NCBI GenBank assembly: GCA_964608735.1
Contig: CAZSPL010000015.1
Coordinates: forward strand, 1-29,569
Origin: CAZSPL01 sp964608735
GTDB lineage: Bacteria > JAJVIF01 > JAPKYR01 > CAZSPL01
Direction of reading: 5' to 3'
Length of the DNA: 29,569 nucleotides
Part shown: piece after piece, positions 8,109 through 14,721 of the stretch
How positions within the stretch are numbered: position 1 is the first letter of the stretch
Layout: each line of letters starts with the position of its first letter
Made by a program: the position numbers and the translations under genes
The notes under the pieces: generated by a model
Told to the model about the DNA's origin: nothing
The model's input: only the letters and a program-made list of their open reading frames with translations
Database searches by the model: none

Positions 8109-9632
8109 ATGCACCATAACTATATAGAGATCTTTCTCGTCCTCGTATTCGTAATAGGTGTGGCCAAACTCGCGGGGGTCTTGAGCCAGAAGCTCGGACA
8201 ACCCGCCGTACTCGGCGAAATCGCCGCGGGGCTTCTTCTGGGCCCCACGCTTCTTGCCATCGCATACTGGCCCATCTTCCCCGAATCCCGCTATGAATAT
8301 CTCGAGCACCAAGAGGTTCATCAAGCCCTGACAAAAGTCACCGGCGGCGAGGAAAACCTCGATGAGAATATCCGCGGCTTCGCTCAAGGAGCGGGGGATT
8401 CGGTCCAGGACATGGAAGCGCTGAAGGATGTACCGGAAGATGGGCGCAAGGTCATCGGGCAGATGGTCACGGCGGGGATTGAGAGTTATATCAACGAGGA
8501 CCGGACATTCCTGGAGGATGTCATCAAGGTTCTCGCGGAACTCGGGGTATTGTTCCTCATGTTCCTCGCGGGCCTGGAGACCGACCTCAAGCAGATGGTG
8601 CGCGTCGGCAAGGTGGCTACATATGCCGCGATCGGCGGCGTTGTCATCCCGATGGCGCTCGGCCTGGTGGTGACATTGATTCTCATTCCCCACGCGGGAT
8701 TCTATACCGCGCTTTTTGCGGGGACGATACTCTGCGCCACATCCGTAAGCATCAGCGCACAAACACTCAAGGAACTCGGCAAGCTTAAATCGAAGGAAGG
8801 CACCACGATACTCGGGGCCGCCGTCATCGACGACATCATCGGCATCATCGTACTCAGCCTCGTAATCGCGTTCAATCCCATTAAGCTGATATCCGGCGCT
8901 GATTCACACATGAAGCAGTATGAAACGTGGGAACGCTGGCTTACCGAACTTCTCAACCTCCCCGAGCCGGCATCCAAGATACTCGGAATCGTCCTGCTGA
9001 TTATCGCCATACTCGTTTTCTTCGGGATCTTCTTCCTGTTCGGCATGAAATATTTCCAGAAGATTATGGACTTCGTCGCGAAACTGCCCACGAGCGAAGG
9101 GATACTTGCGTTTTCACTGGCGATCGCGTTGTTCTACGCGTGGGCCGCGGAATATGTCGGCGCGGTTGCGGCGATAACCGGCACATACATCTGCGGGGTG
9201 CTCCTCGCGCAGACCACATATCATCGCGAAATAGAACAGAAGCTCAGCGTGATAACCTATTCGTTCTTCGTGCCGATATTTTTCATCAACATCGGGCTTG
9301 AAGCCAACGCGAGAACACTTTCGGGCAATCTCATCTGGTACACCGCCGCCATTGCTATAGTCGCGGTGTTCGCGAAGATAATCGGATGTTTCATCGGGGC
9401 GAAACTCGGCGGCTTTGATATAACCGAATCCATAAGGGTCGGGATGGGTATGGTGAGCCGGGGCGAGGTAGGGTTGATCGTCGCCTCGGTTGGATTGAGC
9501 GCCGGAATAATCGGACGCGATATCTTCAGCTCGATGATCATCATGGTGCTCGTGACCACCCTGGTCACTCCCGCCCTGCTGAAGCTGTCGTTCCGGGGCG
9601 CGGCCCCGGAAGCGAAGCCTGAAACGGGCTGA
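8109..9632 (+). CDS. CPA2-type cation/proton antiporter (Na+/H+ exchanger family)
   Basis: This 507-residue membrane protein belongs to the Na+/H+ exchanger fold (PF00999, CPA2/KefB-like). The family opening Gln-Pro-Ala-Val-Leu-Gly-Glu-Ile-x-Ala-Gly-Leu-Leu-Leu-Gly-Pro (31-46), Phe-Leu-Ala-Gly-Leu-Glu-Thr-Asp-Leu (152-160) and the ion-binding Asp241-Asp242 pair are all present. About 12 membrane helices are expected. Two features stand out. A hydrophilic insertion of roughly 75-80 residues (about 57-135) separates the second and third conserved segments, where simple homologues have a short loop. The C terminus ends soon after the last helix, with no TrkA-N or TrkA-C domain. The ion could be K+ or Na+. 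It starts 9 nt after wecB with GAGGA as ribosome-binding site and is followed by the PII-like gene. Confidence 0.9.
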   Translation: MHHNYIEIFLVLVFVIGVAKLAGVLSQKLGQPAVLGEIAAGLLLGPTLLAIAYWPIFPESRYEYLEHQEVHQALTKVTGGEENLDENIRGFAQGAGDSVQDMEALKDVPEDGRKVIGQMVTAGIESYINEDRTFLEDVIKVLAELGVLFLMFLAGLETDLKQMVRVGKVATYAAIGGVVIPMALGLVVTLILIPHAGFYTALFAGTILCATSVSISAQTLKELGKLKSKEGTTILGAAVIDDIIGIIVLSLVIAFNPIKLISGADSHMKQYETWERWLTELLNLPEPASKILGIVLLIIAILVFFGIFFLFGMKYFQKIMDFVAKLPTSEGILAFSLAIALFYAWAAEYVGAVAAITGTYICGVLLAQTTYHREIEQKLSVITYSFFVPIFFINIGLEANARTLSGNLIWYTAAIAIVAVFAKIIGCFIGAKLGGFDITESIRVGMGMVSRGEVGLIVASVGLSAGIIGRDIFSSMIIMVLVTTLVTPALLKLSFRGAAPEAKPETG

Positions 9633-9668
9633 TTCTAAACGCGCTTTCTGATATCAAGGAGGGTAATT

Positions 9669-10058
9669 ATGCCCGAAAGCGACAGATGGTTCCTGCTTGT
9701 TATCCACCTGGATGACGTCGATAAAATCGCCGACATCCTTGAGGTGTTCAACGAGAACGACGTCTCCGGATGCACGATTTTCAACACCAAGGGGGTCGGG
9801 CATTCCAAGTTCGGAAGCCAGGACAAACCGGTGATTGGATCGATGAAACATCTCTTCGGCTCGGAAGAAGAATACAACAAGACCATCCTCTCGGTGATTG
9901 AAACGAGAGAGAGGCTCGAAAGCACCATGCAGGGGGTCGAAGAAGTGGTCAAGGATTTCTGCGCCCCCGACATAGGCCTCATGTATGCAATGCCGCTCCT
10001 GCACGTCAGCGGCTATCGCGTGGCGACAGGGGATGGCAAATTCGATTGTAAAACCTGA
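9669..10058 (+). CDS. PII-like (GlnB/CutA-fold) small signalling protein
   Basis: This 129-residue soluble protein has an order consistent with a PII-type ferredoxin-like fold. A first strand at residues 7-13 is followed by a helix around 14-29, then Val-Ser-Gly-Cys-Thr-Ile with Lys-Gly-Val-Gly after it (about 32-44), corresponding to the PII Gly-x-Thr strand and the Gly-x-Gly before the T-loop. A variable glycine-containing region (45-66) stands where the T-loop would be. A third strand and helix with several Glu/Arg (about 69-96) and a final Met-Tyr-Ala-Met-Pro-Leu-x-x-Val-Ser-Gly (about 104-117) complete the pattern. PII-like proteins often bind adenine nucleotides and gate transporters. 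Its position after an antiporter and 2 nt before atpZ suggests such a role, but ligand and target are unknown. The AAGGAGGG ribosome-binding site is strong. Confidence 0.6.
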   Translation: MPESDRWFLLVIHLDDVDKIADILEVFNENDVSGCTIFNTKGVGHSKFGSQDKPVIGSMKHLFGSEEEYNKTILSVIETRERLESTMQGVEEVVKDFCAPDIGLMYAMPLLHVSGYRVATGDGKFDCKT

Positions 10059-10060
10059 CG

Positions 10061-10339
10061 ATGAAAGACACTGAAAAGGAACGCCGCGTCGGCCCCGTGC
10101 GGCGAATTACGAAGGGAATGGGACGAAGCACCACCGCCATGGCCATTCCCTATATTTTACTCGGATACCCCATCGCCGGTTTCGGAATAGGCTGGTTCAT
10201 TCACAAGACTTTCCACGCGCCCGCCTGGGTGCCCGGTGTCGTGATGCTTCTCGCGCTGGTTGAGGCGTTCAGGGAAGTTGTGCGCATCGCGAAGTACATC
10301 GCGAAAGAAAACAACGGGAAGGAGGATAACAGCGAATGA
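10061..10339 (+). CDS. atpZ: AtpZ-like ATP synthase accessory membrane protein
   Basis: This 92-residue protein matches the AtpZ/PF09527 type (putative F0F1-ATPase accessory subunit, sometimes linked to Mg2+/Ca2+ transport). A basic N-terminal tail (1-20) is followed by two hydrophobic helices (about 26-46 and 54-72). Between them is the typical Gly-x-Gly-Trp-Phe-Ile-x-Lys-Thr-Phe phrase, and a Phe-Arg-Glu-Val-Val-Arg segment comes after the second helix. AtpZ and AtpI form a small membrane complex in some bacteria and help c-ring assembly or Mg2+ supply. It begins 2 nt after the PII-like gene and overlaps atpI by 4 nt, so it opens the ATP synthase cluster proper. Confidence 0.8.
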   Translation: MKDTEKERRVGPVRRITKGMGRSTTAMAIPYILLGYPIAGFGIGWFIHKTFHAPAWVPGVVMLLALVEAFREVVRIAKYIAKENNGKEDNSE

Positions 10340-10773
10340 CATCGTTCCCTGCATTCGATCTGCCCTTTATAAGGCGGGTATACATCACCACGGCGGTCGC
10401 GGGCATACTGCTCGGCCTGATGCTGTTCCCGTACAGGCCGATGAGCGGATACAGCTTCCTCGCGGGGCTTGTTTTCGGCGTAGCGAACTTCTGGGCGTGG
10501 GCGAAATTCATCCCGTCCGTGCTCAAGGTGGGCCAAATCAACGTGAAAGAGGCCGTGTTGACATTCATCATCAAGTTTCCTATCATCCTTGTGCTATTTT
10601 TTGTCGTTCTGATTTACGGCAGGGTCGAGCCAGTCTGGTATGTGGCTGGTTTTTCATTAACGTATGCGGTCATTGTTTTAAAGGTTCTCGCCATCATCTT
10701 GTTAAGTCCCGCGGGAAAGCAACCGGGAGGCGCAAAACCGGGTGGCGAAATCGATGATGGGGGTTCGGCATAG
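10336..10773 (+). CDS. atpI: ATP synthase subunit I (AtpI-like)
   Basis: This 145-residue membrane protein with four hydrophobic segments (about 16-32, 38-56, 77-93 and 97-120) is consistent with ATP synthase subunit I (PF03899). The phrase Gly-Leu-Val-Phe-Gly-Val-Ala-Asn-Phe (about 39-48) corresponds to the conserved Gly-x2-x-Gly-x-x-Asn-Phe region of the family. The C-terminal 20 residues are Gly- and Pro-rich and end acidic. Subunit I is thought to help assemble the c-ring. It overlaps atpZ by 4 nt (ATGA) and is followed 31 nt later by atpB. Assignment rests on hydrophobicity, that motif and position at the head of the operon, as similarity within this family is low. Confidence 0.75.
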   Translation: MTSFPAFDLPFIRRVYITTAVAGILLGLMLFPYRPMSGYSFLAGLVFGVANFWAWAKFIPSVLKVGQINVKEAVLTFIIKFPIILVLFFVVLIYGRVEPVWYVAGFSLTYAVIVLKVLAIILLSPAGKQPGGAKPGGEIDDGGSA

Positions 10774-10804
10774 TATAGAATAAACAGACCGAGGTCAGTC
10801 AGGC

Positions 10805-11665
10805 TTGCAATTTGTCAAACTCTTCAACGGCTCGGCCCAGCTAATACTGCGCGTCTCATCCGAGGGGGGAACTCACGGCGGAGGCGAAAGCGGCGGTATC
10901 GCTACCCACCTCGATAACATCGGAAGCATCCTCGACAACGCGCTCGGCAAGCATATCTTCTTCACCGCCGACCACAAGGGAAACTGGGTGGACCCCCTCT
11001 ACTTCTGGCTCATCGGGATTGCCCTGGTCATAGTCGCCATAATCGGATTCAGCAAGAGGGATAAAATCCCCTCAACCAGGTTCCAGAGTTTCCTCGAAAT
11101 CGTCGTCGACGGTTTCGTCAACATGACAACGGATATACTCGGGCAGAGGGGCAAGATATTCACGTCTTACATCGGGACGTTATTCGTATTTATCCTTATT
11201 ATGAACCTCTTCGGTATGGTTCCGCTCGGCCATTCCCCGACAACATCGCTCAACGTAACCGTTGCCATGGCCATCTGCACATTCCTGCTCGTTCAATTCC
11301 ATGGAATGCGGCAGAACGGGATCCTCGGCTACATCAAACACCTCATGGGCGAGCCGATATGGTTATTCCCGCTGAACCTGCCTTTGCATATCATTGGGGA
11401 GTTCGCGAAGCCTTTCAGCCTGAGTATTCGTCTCTTCGGCAATATCACGGGTGAGGACACGCTCATCGCGGTGATGGTAGCCCTGTCGGCCGTTATTTTC
11501 AGCGGCATTTACCATGCCACGCACGTGCCCCTTCCCATCCCACTGCAATTTCCGTTCTACTTCCTCGGGATACTGGGCAGCCTCATCCAGGCGCTCGTCT
11601 TCGCAGTCCTGTCGGCCGTGTATATATCATTAATGATGGCACATGCGCCTGATGAGGATCATTGA
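10805..11665 (+). CDS. atpB: ATP synthase Fo subunit a
   Basis: Subunit a forms the two proton half-channels against the c-ring. The signature Gly-Glu199-Phe-Ala-Lys-Pro-Phe-Ser-Leu-Ser-Ile-Arg209-Leu-Phe-Gly-Asn is complete, and Arg209 is the essential stator arginine. Five or six hydrophobic segments follow the family layout. The N-terminal 60 residues include a Gly/His/Ser-rich stretch (20-35) before the first helix. At 286 residues it is slightly longer than usual. The start is a TTG at 10805 behind GAGGT with 9-nt spacing; the first in-frame ATG would remove the first helix. AtpE follows after a 58-nt AU-rich leader. Confidence 0.95.
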   Translation: MQFVKLFNGSAQLILRVSSEGGTHGGGESGGIATHLDNIGSILDNALGKHIFFTADHKGNWVDPLYFWLIGIALVIVAIIGFSKRDKIPSTRFQSFLEIVVDGFVNMTTDILGQRGKIFTSYIGTLFVFILIMNLFGMVPLGHSPTTSLNVTVAMAICTFLLVQFHGMRQNGILGYIKHLMGEPIWLFPLNLPLHIIGEFAKPFSLSIRLFGNITGEDTLIAVMVALSAVIFSGIYHATHVPLPIPLQFPFYFLGILGSLIQALVFAVLSAVYISLMMAHAPDEDH

Positions 11666-11723
11666 CGTAATTTAGTTAAAGTGAAATAAAGCGACAATTC
11701 ATTCACAGGAGGATTTACAGACA
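11666..11723 (+). promoter_or_regulatory. AU-rich translation leader of atpE
   Basis: The 58 nt between atpB and atpE are markedly A/T-rich for this genome and contain little potential pairing. They end with AGGAGG about 11 nt before the atpE ATG. In E. coli, atpE is known to carry an unstructured AU-rich translational enhancer upstream of its ribosome-binding site. This looks analogous, but that function is inferred. Confidence 0.45.
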
Positions 11724-11954
11724 ATGGACGTTGGAACAGCACTTGGTCTCGCTCTCCCAATCGGCGTAGGGCTCGCCGCTATCGGAAGCGGCCTCGGACT
11801 CGGCCAGGCGGTCGGAGGAGCCACCGCGGCAATAGGACGTCAGCCCCAGGCGGCGGGCAAGATCCAGACAGCCATGATCATCGGCGCCGCCATGATCGAA
11901 GCTCTGACCATCTATGCCCTCGTAGTCGTATTCATCCTGATGGGCAAGATGTAA
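11724..11954 (+). CDS. atpE: ATP synthase Fo subunit c
   Basis: Subunit c forms the membrane rotor ring. The 76-residue hairpin protein has helix 1 (about 5-37) with the Gly-rich packing motif Gly21-x-Gly-x-Gly-x-Gly27, the polar loop Arg39-Gln40-Pro41 that contacts gamma/epsilon, and helix 2 with the ion-binding carboxylate Glu59. The context Glu-Ala-Leu-Thr-Ile-Tyr around Glu59 is the same as in chloroplast and cyanobacterial proton-type c subunits. Gln28 is present, but the Ser that follows Glu in sodium-type rings is Ala60, so I predict proton coupling. It is a little shorter than typical 79-89-residue c subunits. An AGGAGG ribosome-binding site precedes the ATG. Confidence 0.96.
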   Translation: MDVGTALGLALPIGVGLAAIGSGLGLGQAVGGATAAIGRQPQAAGKIQTAMIIGAAMIEALTIYALVVVFILMGKM

Positions 11955-11956
11955 CT

Positions 11957-12003
11957 CCCGGCCGTTTCGTTCGATTCGCTCGCCGAAACAGCGGTGAACC
12001 GGG
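11957..12003 (+). promoter_or_regulatory. Stem-loop in the atpE-atpF intercistronic region
   Basis: Outer arms CCCGG (11957-11961) and CCGGG (11999-12003) and inner arms GTTTCG (11964-11969) and CGAAAC (11984-11989) can pair around a 14-nt loop. No T tract follows, so it is not a classical terminator. It starts 2 nt after the atpE stop and could protect the 3' end of a processed atpE message; that role is an inference. Confidence 0.4.
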
Positions 12004-12064
12004 AAAACCGTTTCTGATGAATACACAACACCCCCGGGTCATGCCGGAAGGAGCTTCATAGGTT

Positions 12065-12568
12065 ATGGAAGTTCTTGATACACTTGGAATCCACTGGCAA
12101 CAGCTTCTGATCAACATCATTGGCTTCATCCTGCTATACCTGGTCCTGAGGAAATTCCTCTGGGGCCCGTTCATGAAACTTCTCGATGACAGGCGCGACG
12201 AGATCAAGGGCGCTTATGACGGCATCGAGGAGAAGGAAGCCGGGATAAAGAAGCTGAAAGCCGAATACGAGCAGCATCTCGAAAACATTAAGGAAGAAGC
12301 CCATGTGAAGCTGCAGGAAGCCATCCGCGAAGGGCAGCTTTTGGCGCGAAAGATCGAGGACGACGCCCGCGCGAAGGCCGACGGCATCGTAAAGAAAGGG
12401 CAAGCCGAAGTCGTGGCTGAATACGCCAAGGCGAAGGTGGAGCTCAAGGAATTCATCATCGATACTTCGGTGGCCGCCGCCGAGAAAGTCATCAGGGAAA
12501 CACTCGACGACGCGAAGCATCGACGGCTGATCGAGGATTACATCAAGGAGCTTGCGGATGTTGGATAA
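12065..12568 (+). CDS. atpF: ATP synthase Fo subunit b
   Basis: Subunit b is the peripheral stalk linking subunit a to F1. The 167-residue protein has one N-terminal membrane helix (about 14-30), then the family phrase Leu-Arg-Lys-Phe-Leu-Trp-Gly-Pro-Phe and an Asp-Asp-Arg-Arg-Asp-Glu-Ile motif. A long charged helix rich in Glu, Lys and Ala extends to residue 150 and should form the coiled-coil dimer. Only one b gene is visible, so a homodimer is expected rather than the b/b' pair of photosynthetic lineages. The ATG at 12065 has GGAAGGAG upstream. The stop overlaps the atpH start. Confidence 0.95.
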   Translation: MEVLDTLGIHWQQLLINIIGFILLYLVLRKFLWGPFMKLLDDRRDEIKGAYDGIEEKEAGIKKLKAEYEQHLENIKEEAHVKLQEAIREGQLLARKIEDDARAKADGIVKKGQAEVVAEYAKAKVELKEFIIDTSVAAAEKVIRETLDDAKHRRLIEDYIKELADVG

Positions 12569-13112
12569 AGGTATAGGCGACCGCTACGCCAAGGCGCTGA
12601 TGAGCCTGTCCACGAACAGGGCGGAACTCGACCTGTTCGACGACCAGCTCGATGCCATCATCGAGCTGAACAGGCGCGACCCGTCGCTGCACCGTTTCCT
12701 CTCGCATCCAAAGGTTACAAAGGAAAATAAGAAAGCGCTGGTGCGCGACGTGTTCGGCGGCAAGGTTTCCCCGCACGTGCTGAACCTCATCCTGCTGATG
12801 ATAGATAAGAATCGCGGGATGTTCCTCATCAGCGCCGCGCAGCGCTTCAGCCAGCTTGCCGACGAGATGCGCGGCGTGGAAAAAGGCACGGTCTCGACGG
12901 CGGTTCCGCTTGCAGACGACCTTTTCAAGCGCCTCGAAGCGGAAGTACAGAAACAATCGTTGCACCAGATTATCCTTGAACGCAAGGTCGACCCCGGCCT
13001 CATCGGCGGGGCCGTCGTGAAACTCGGCAACCTTGTCTTTGACGGCAGCGTGCGGTACAAGCTGCAGGAGTTTCGCGCGGATATGATGAAGGTCAACGTA
13101 CAGGGAGACTGA
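12558..13112 (+). CDS. atpH: ATP synthase F1 subunit delta
   Basis: Subunit delta caps F1 and holds the peripheral stalk. The 184-residue protein matches the OSCP/delta family: an N-terminal helical domain opening Gly-Asp-Arg-Tyr-Ala-Lys-Ala-Leu, Phe-Leu-Ser-His-Pro-Lys-Val, a central Asn-Leu-Ile-Leu-Leu-Met-Ile-Asp-Lys-Asn-Arg, and a C-terminal Asp-Pro-x-Leu-Ile-Gly-Gly-Ala-Val-Val-Lys followed by Phe-Asp-Gly-Ser-Val-Arg. All are typical. I use the ATG at 12558, two codons inside a TTG alternative; it overlaps the end of atpF by 11 nt, implying coupled translation. Confidence 0.95.
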   Translation: MLDKGIGDRYAKALMSLSTNRAELDLFDDQLDAIIELNRRDPSLHRFLSHPKVTKENKKALVRDVFGGKVSPHVLNLILLMIDKNRGMFLISAAQRFSQLADEMRGVEKGTVSTAVPLADDLFKRLEAEVQKQSLHQIILERKVDPGLIGGAVVKLGNLVFDGSVRYKLQEFRADMMKVNVQGD

Positions 13113-13149
13113 TACGGTCTGTTGTCGTTTATTTTTTTGAGGTGAGAAT

Positions 13150-14706
13150 ATGGCTCTGAAGCCCGAAGAAGTCAGCGCGGTACTAAAGTACGAGATAGAG
13201 AAATACGGCCAGAAGCTGGAGATGCAATCGGTCGGCACCATCCTGCAGGTGGGCGACGGCATCGCCCGTATCTACGGCCTCGAAGACGCCATGATGGGAG
13301 AACTGCTCCAGTACCCATCGGCTCCCGACGGGACCGAGATATTCGGCATGGTGCTCAACCTCGAGGAGAGCAATGTCGCGAGCGCGATTCTCGGCGAAAA
13401 CCGGCATATCAAGGAAGGTGACGAGGTAAGGCGCACCGGCCGCATCTCCGAGATACCCGTCGGCGAAGCCTTGATCGGACGTGTAATCAATGCCGTGGGC
13501 CAGCCCCTTGACGGTAAGGGCCCGATAGTGACCACATCGACCCGCCCGCTGGAAGTCCGCGCGCCCAACGTCGTCCAGCGCCAGCCCGTGAAGGAACCGG
13601 TGCAAACCGGCATCAAGGCAATCGACTCGATGATCCCCATCGGGCGCGGACAGCGCGAATTGATAATCGGCGACCGCCAGACCGGCAAGACAGCGTTGAT
13701 AATAGATACGATACTCAACCAGAAAGACACCGACCTGTACTGCATCTATGTTGCCATCGGGCAGAAGAGCTCGACCATCGCACAGATAATCGACACGCTA
13801 CACAAATACGAAGCGATGAAATATACCGTCGTTGTAGCGGCATCCGCATCCGACCCCGCGCCGATGCAGTACATCGCTCCCTATGCCGGGTGCGCCATCG
13901 GCGAGGAGTTCATGTTCAACCGAAAGCATGTCGTCGTTTTCTATGACGATTTGAGCAAACACGCCGTGGCGTACCGCGAGCTTTCCCTTCTCGTGCGACG
14001 TCCCCCCGGACGCGAGGCGTATCCGGGTGATGTGTTCTACCTGCATTCCCGACTGCTCGAACGCAGCGCGAAGCTTAACGACGAGCTCGGGGGCGGAAGT
14101 CACACCGGTATCCCGGTCATCGAAACGCAGGCGGGCGATATTTCCGCCTATATTCCCACCAACGTCATCTCCATCACGGATGGGCAGATCTATCTCGAAG
14201 GCGACCTCTTCTATGCGGGGCAGCGTCCCGCCATCAACGTGGGATTCTCCGTAAGCCGCGTCGGCGGCAACGCACAGAAGAAAATGATGAAGCAGGTTGC
14301 CGGCATGCTCCGCCTGAACCTCGCCCAGTTCCGCGAGCTGCAGGCGTTCGCGCAGTTCGGCTCAGACCTCGACAAGTCGACCCAGGCGCAGCTTACGCGC
14401 GGCGAGAGGATGATGGAAATCCTCAAGCAGCCCCAGTATCACCCAATGCCGCTGGTGAGACAGGTCATGATTATCTATACCGGCATCAACGGCTACCTCG
14501 ACAGCATCCCGGCGGAGCAGGTCAAGGAGTTCGAGGAAAAATTCCTCGAATATGTGGATGAGCATCAGCCGGAGATTTACCACCGGCTCGGCTCAACGGG
14601 GATACTGGACAAAGATGTCGAAGAGCTGATGAAAAAAGCGATCATCGAATACAAGGCGAAATTCGTCGCCGAGAAGAAAGTTGAGGGGGAACCGAAAACG
14701 GCGTAG
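13150..14706 (+). CDS. atpA: ATP synthase F1 subunit alpha
   Basis: Alpha subunits alternate with beta in the F1 hexamer and bind non-catalytic nucleotide. The 518-residue product has an N-terminal beta-barrel (about 25-95), the P-loop Gly174-Asp-Arg-Gln-Thr-Gly-Lys-Thr181 and the alpha-specific Gly-Gln-Lys-Ser-Ser-Thr-Ile-Ala segment. A Ser-Lys-His-Ala-Val-Ala-Tyr-Arg region and a C-terminal helical domain with Arg-Gly-Glu-Arg-Met-Met-Glu-Ile-Leu-Lys-Gln also match the family. Length is normal. The ATG at 13150 has GAGGTGAG upstream, behind a T-rich leader (near 13126-13138). The next gene is not atpG, as in standard operons, but a large exported protein starting 15 nt after the stop. Confidence 0.97.
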   Translation: MALKPEEVSAVLKYEIEKYGQKLEMQSVGTILQVGDGIARIYGLEDAMMGELLQYPSAPDGTEIFGMVLNLEESNVASAILGENRHIKEGDEVRRTGRISEIPVGEALIGRVINAVGQPLDGKGPIVTTSTRPLEVRAPNVVQRQPVKEPVQTGIKAIDSMIPIGRGQRELIIGDRQTGKTALIIDTILNQKDTDLYCIYVAIGQKSSTIAQIIDTLHKYEAMKYTVVVAASASDPAPMQYIAPYAGCAIGEEFMFNRKHVVVFYDDLSKHAVAYRELSLLVRRPPGREAYPGDVFYLHSRLLERSAKLNDELGGGSHTGIPVIETQAGDISAYIPTNVISITDGQIYLEGDLFYAGQRPAINVGFSVSRVGGNAQKKMMKQVAGMLRLNLAQFRELQAFAQFGSDLDKSTQAQLTRGERMMEILKQPQYHPMPLVRQVMIIYTGINGYLDSIPAEQVKEFEEKFLEYVDEHQPEIYHRLGSTGILDKDVEELMKKAIIEYKAKFVAEKKVEGEPKTA

Positions 14707-14721
14707 GCAAGGTGGTTTGAG

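Noticed and set aside
6735..8762. A 675-codon open frame on the minus strand opposite wecB and the antiporter
   Set aside because: It is the antisense shadow of two clearly conserved genes and covers the tRNA as well. Its Arg/His/Gly-rich composition and lack of domains are typical of antisense frames in GC-rich DNA with biased codon use.
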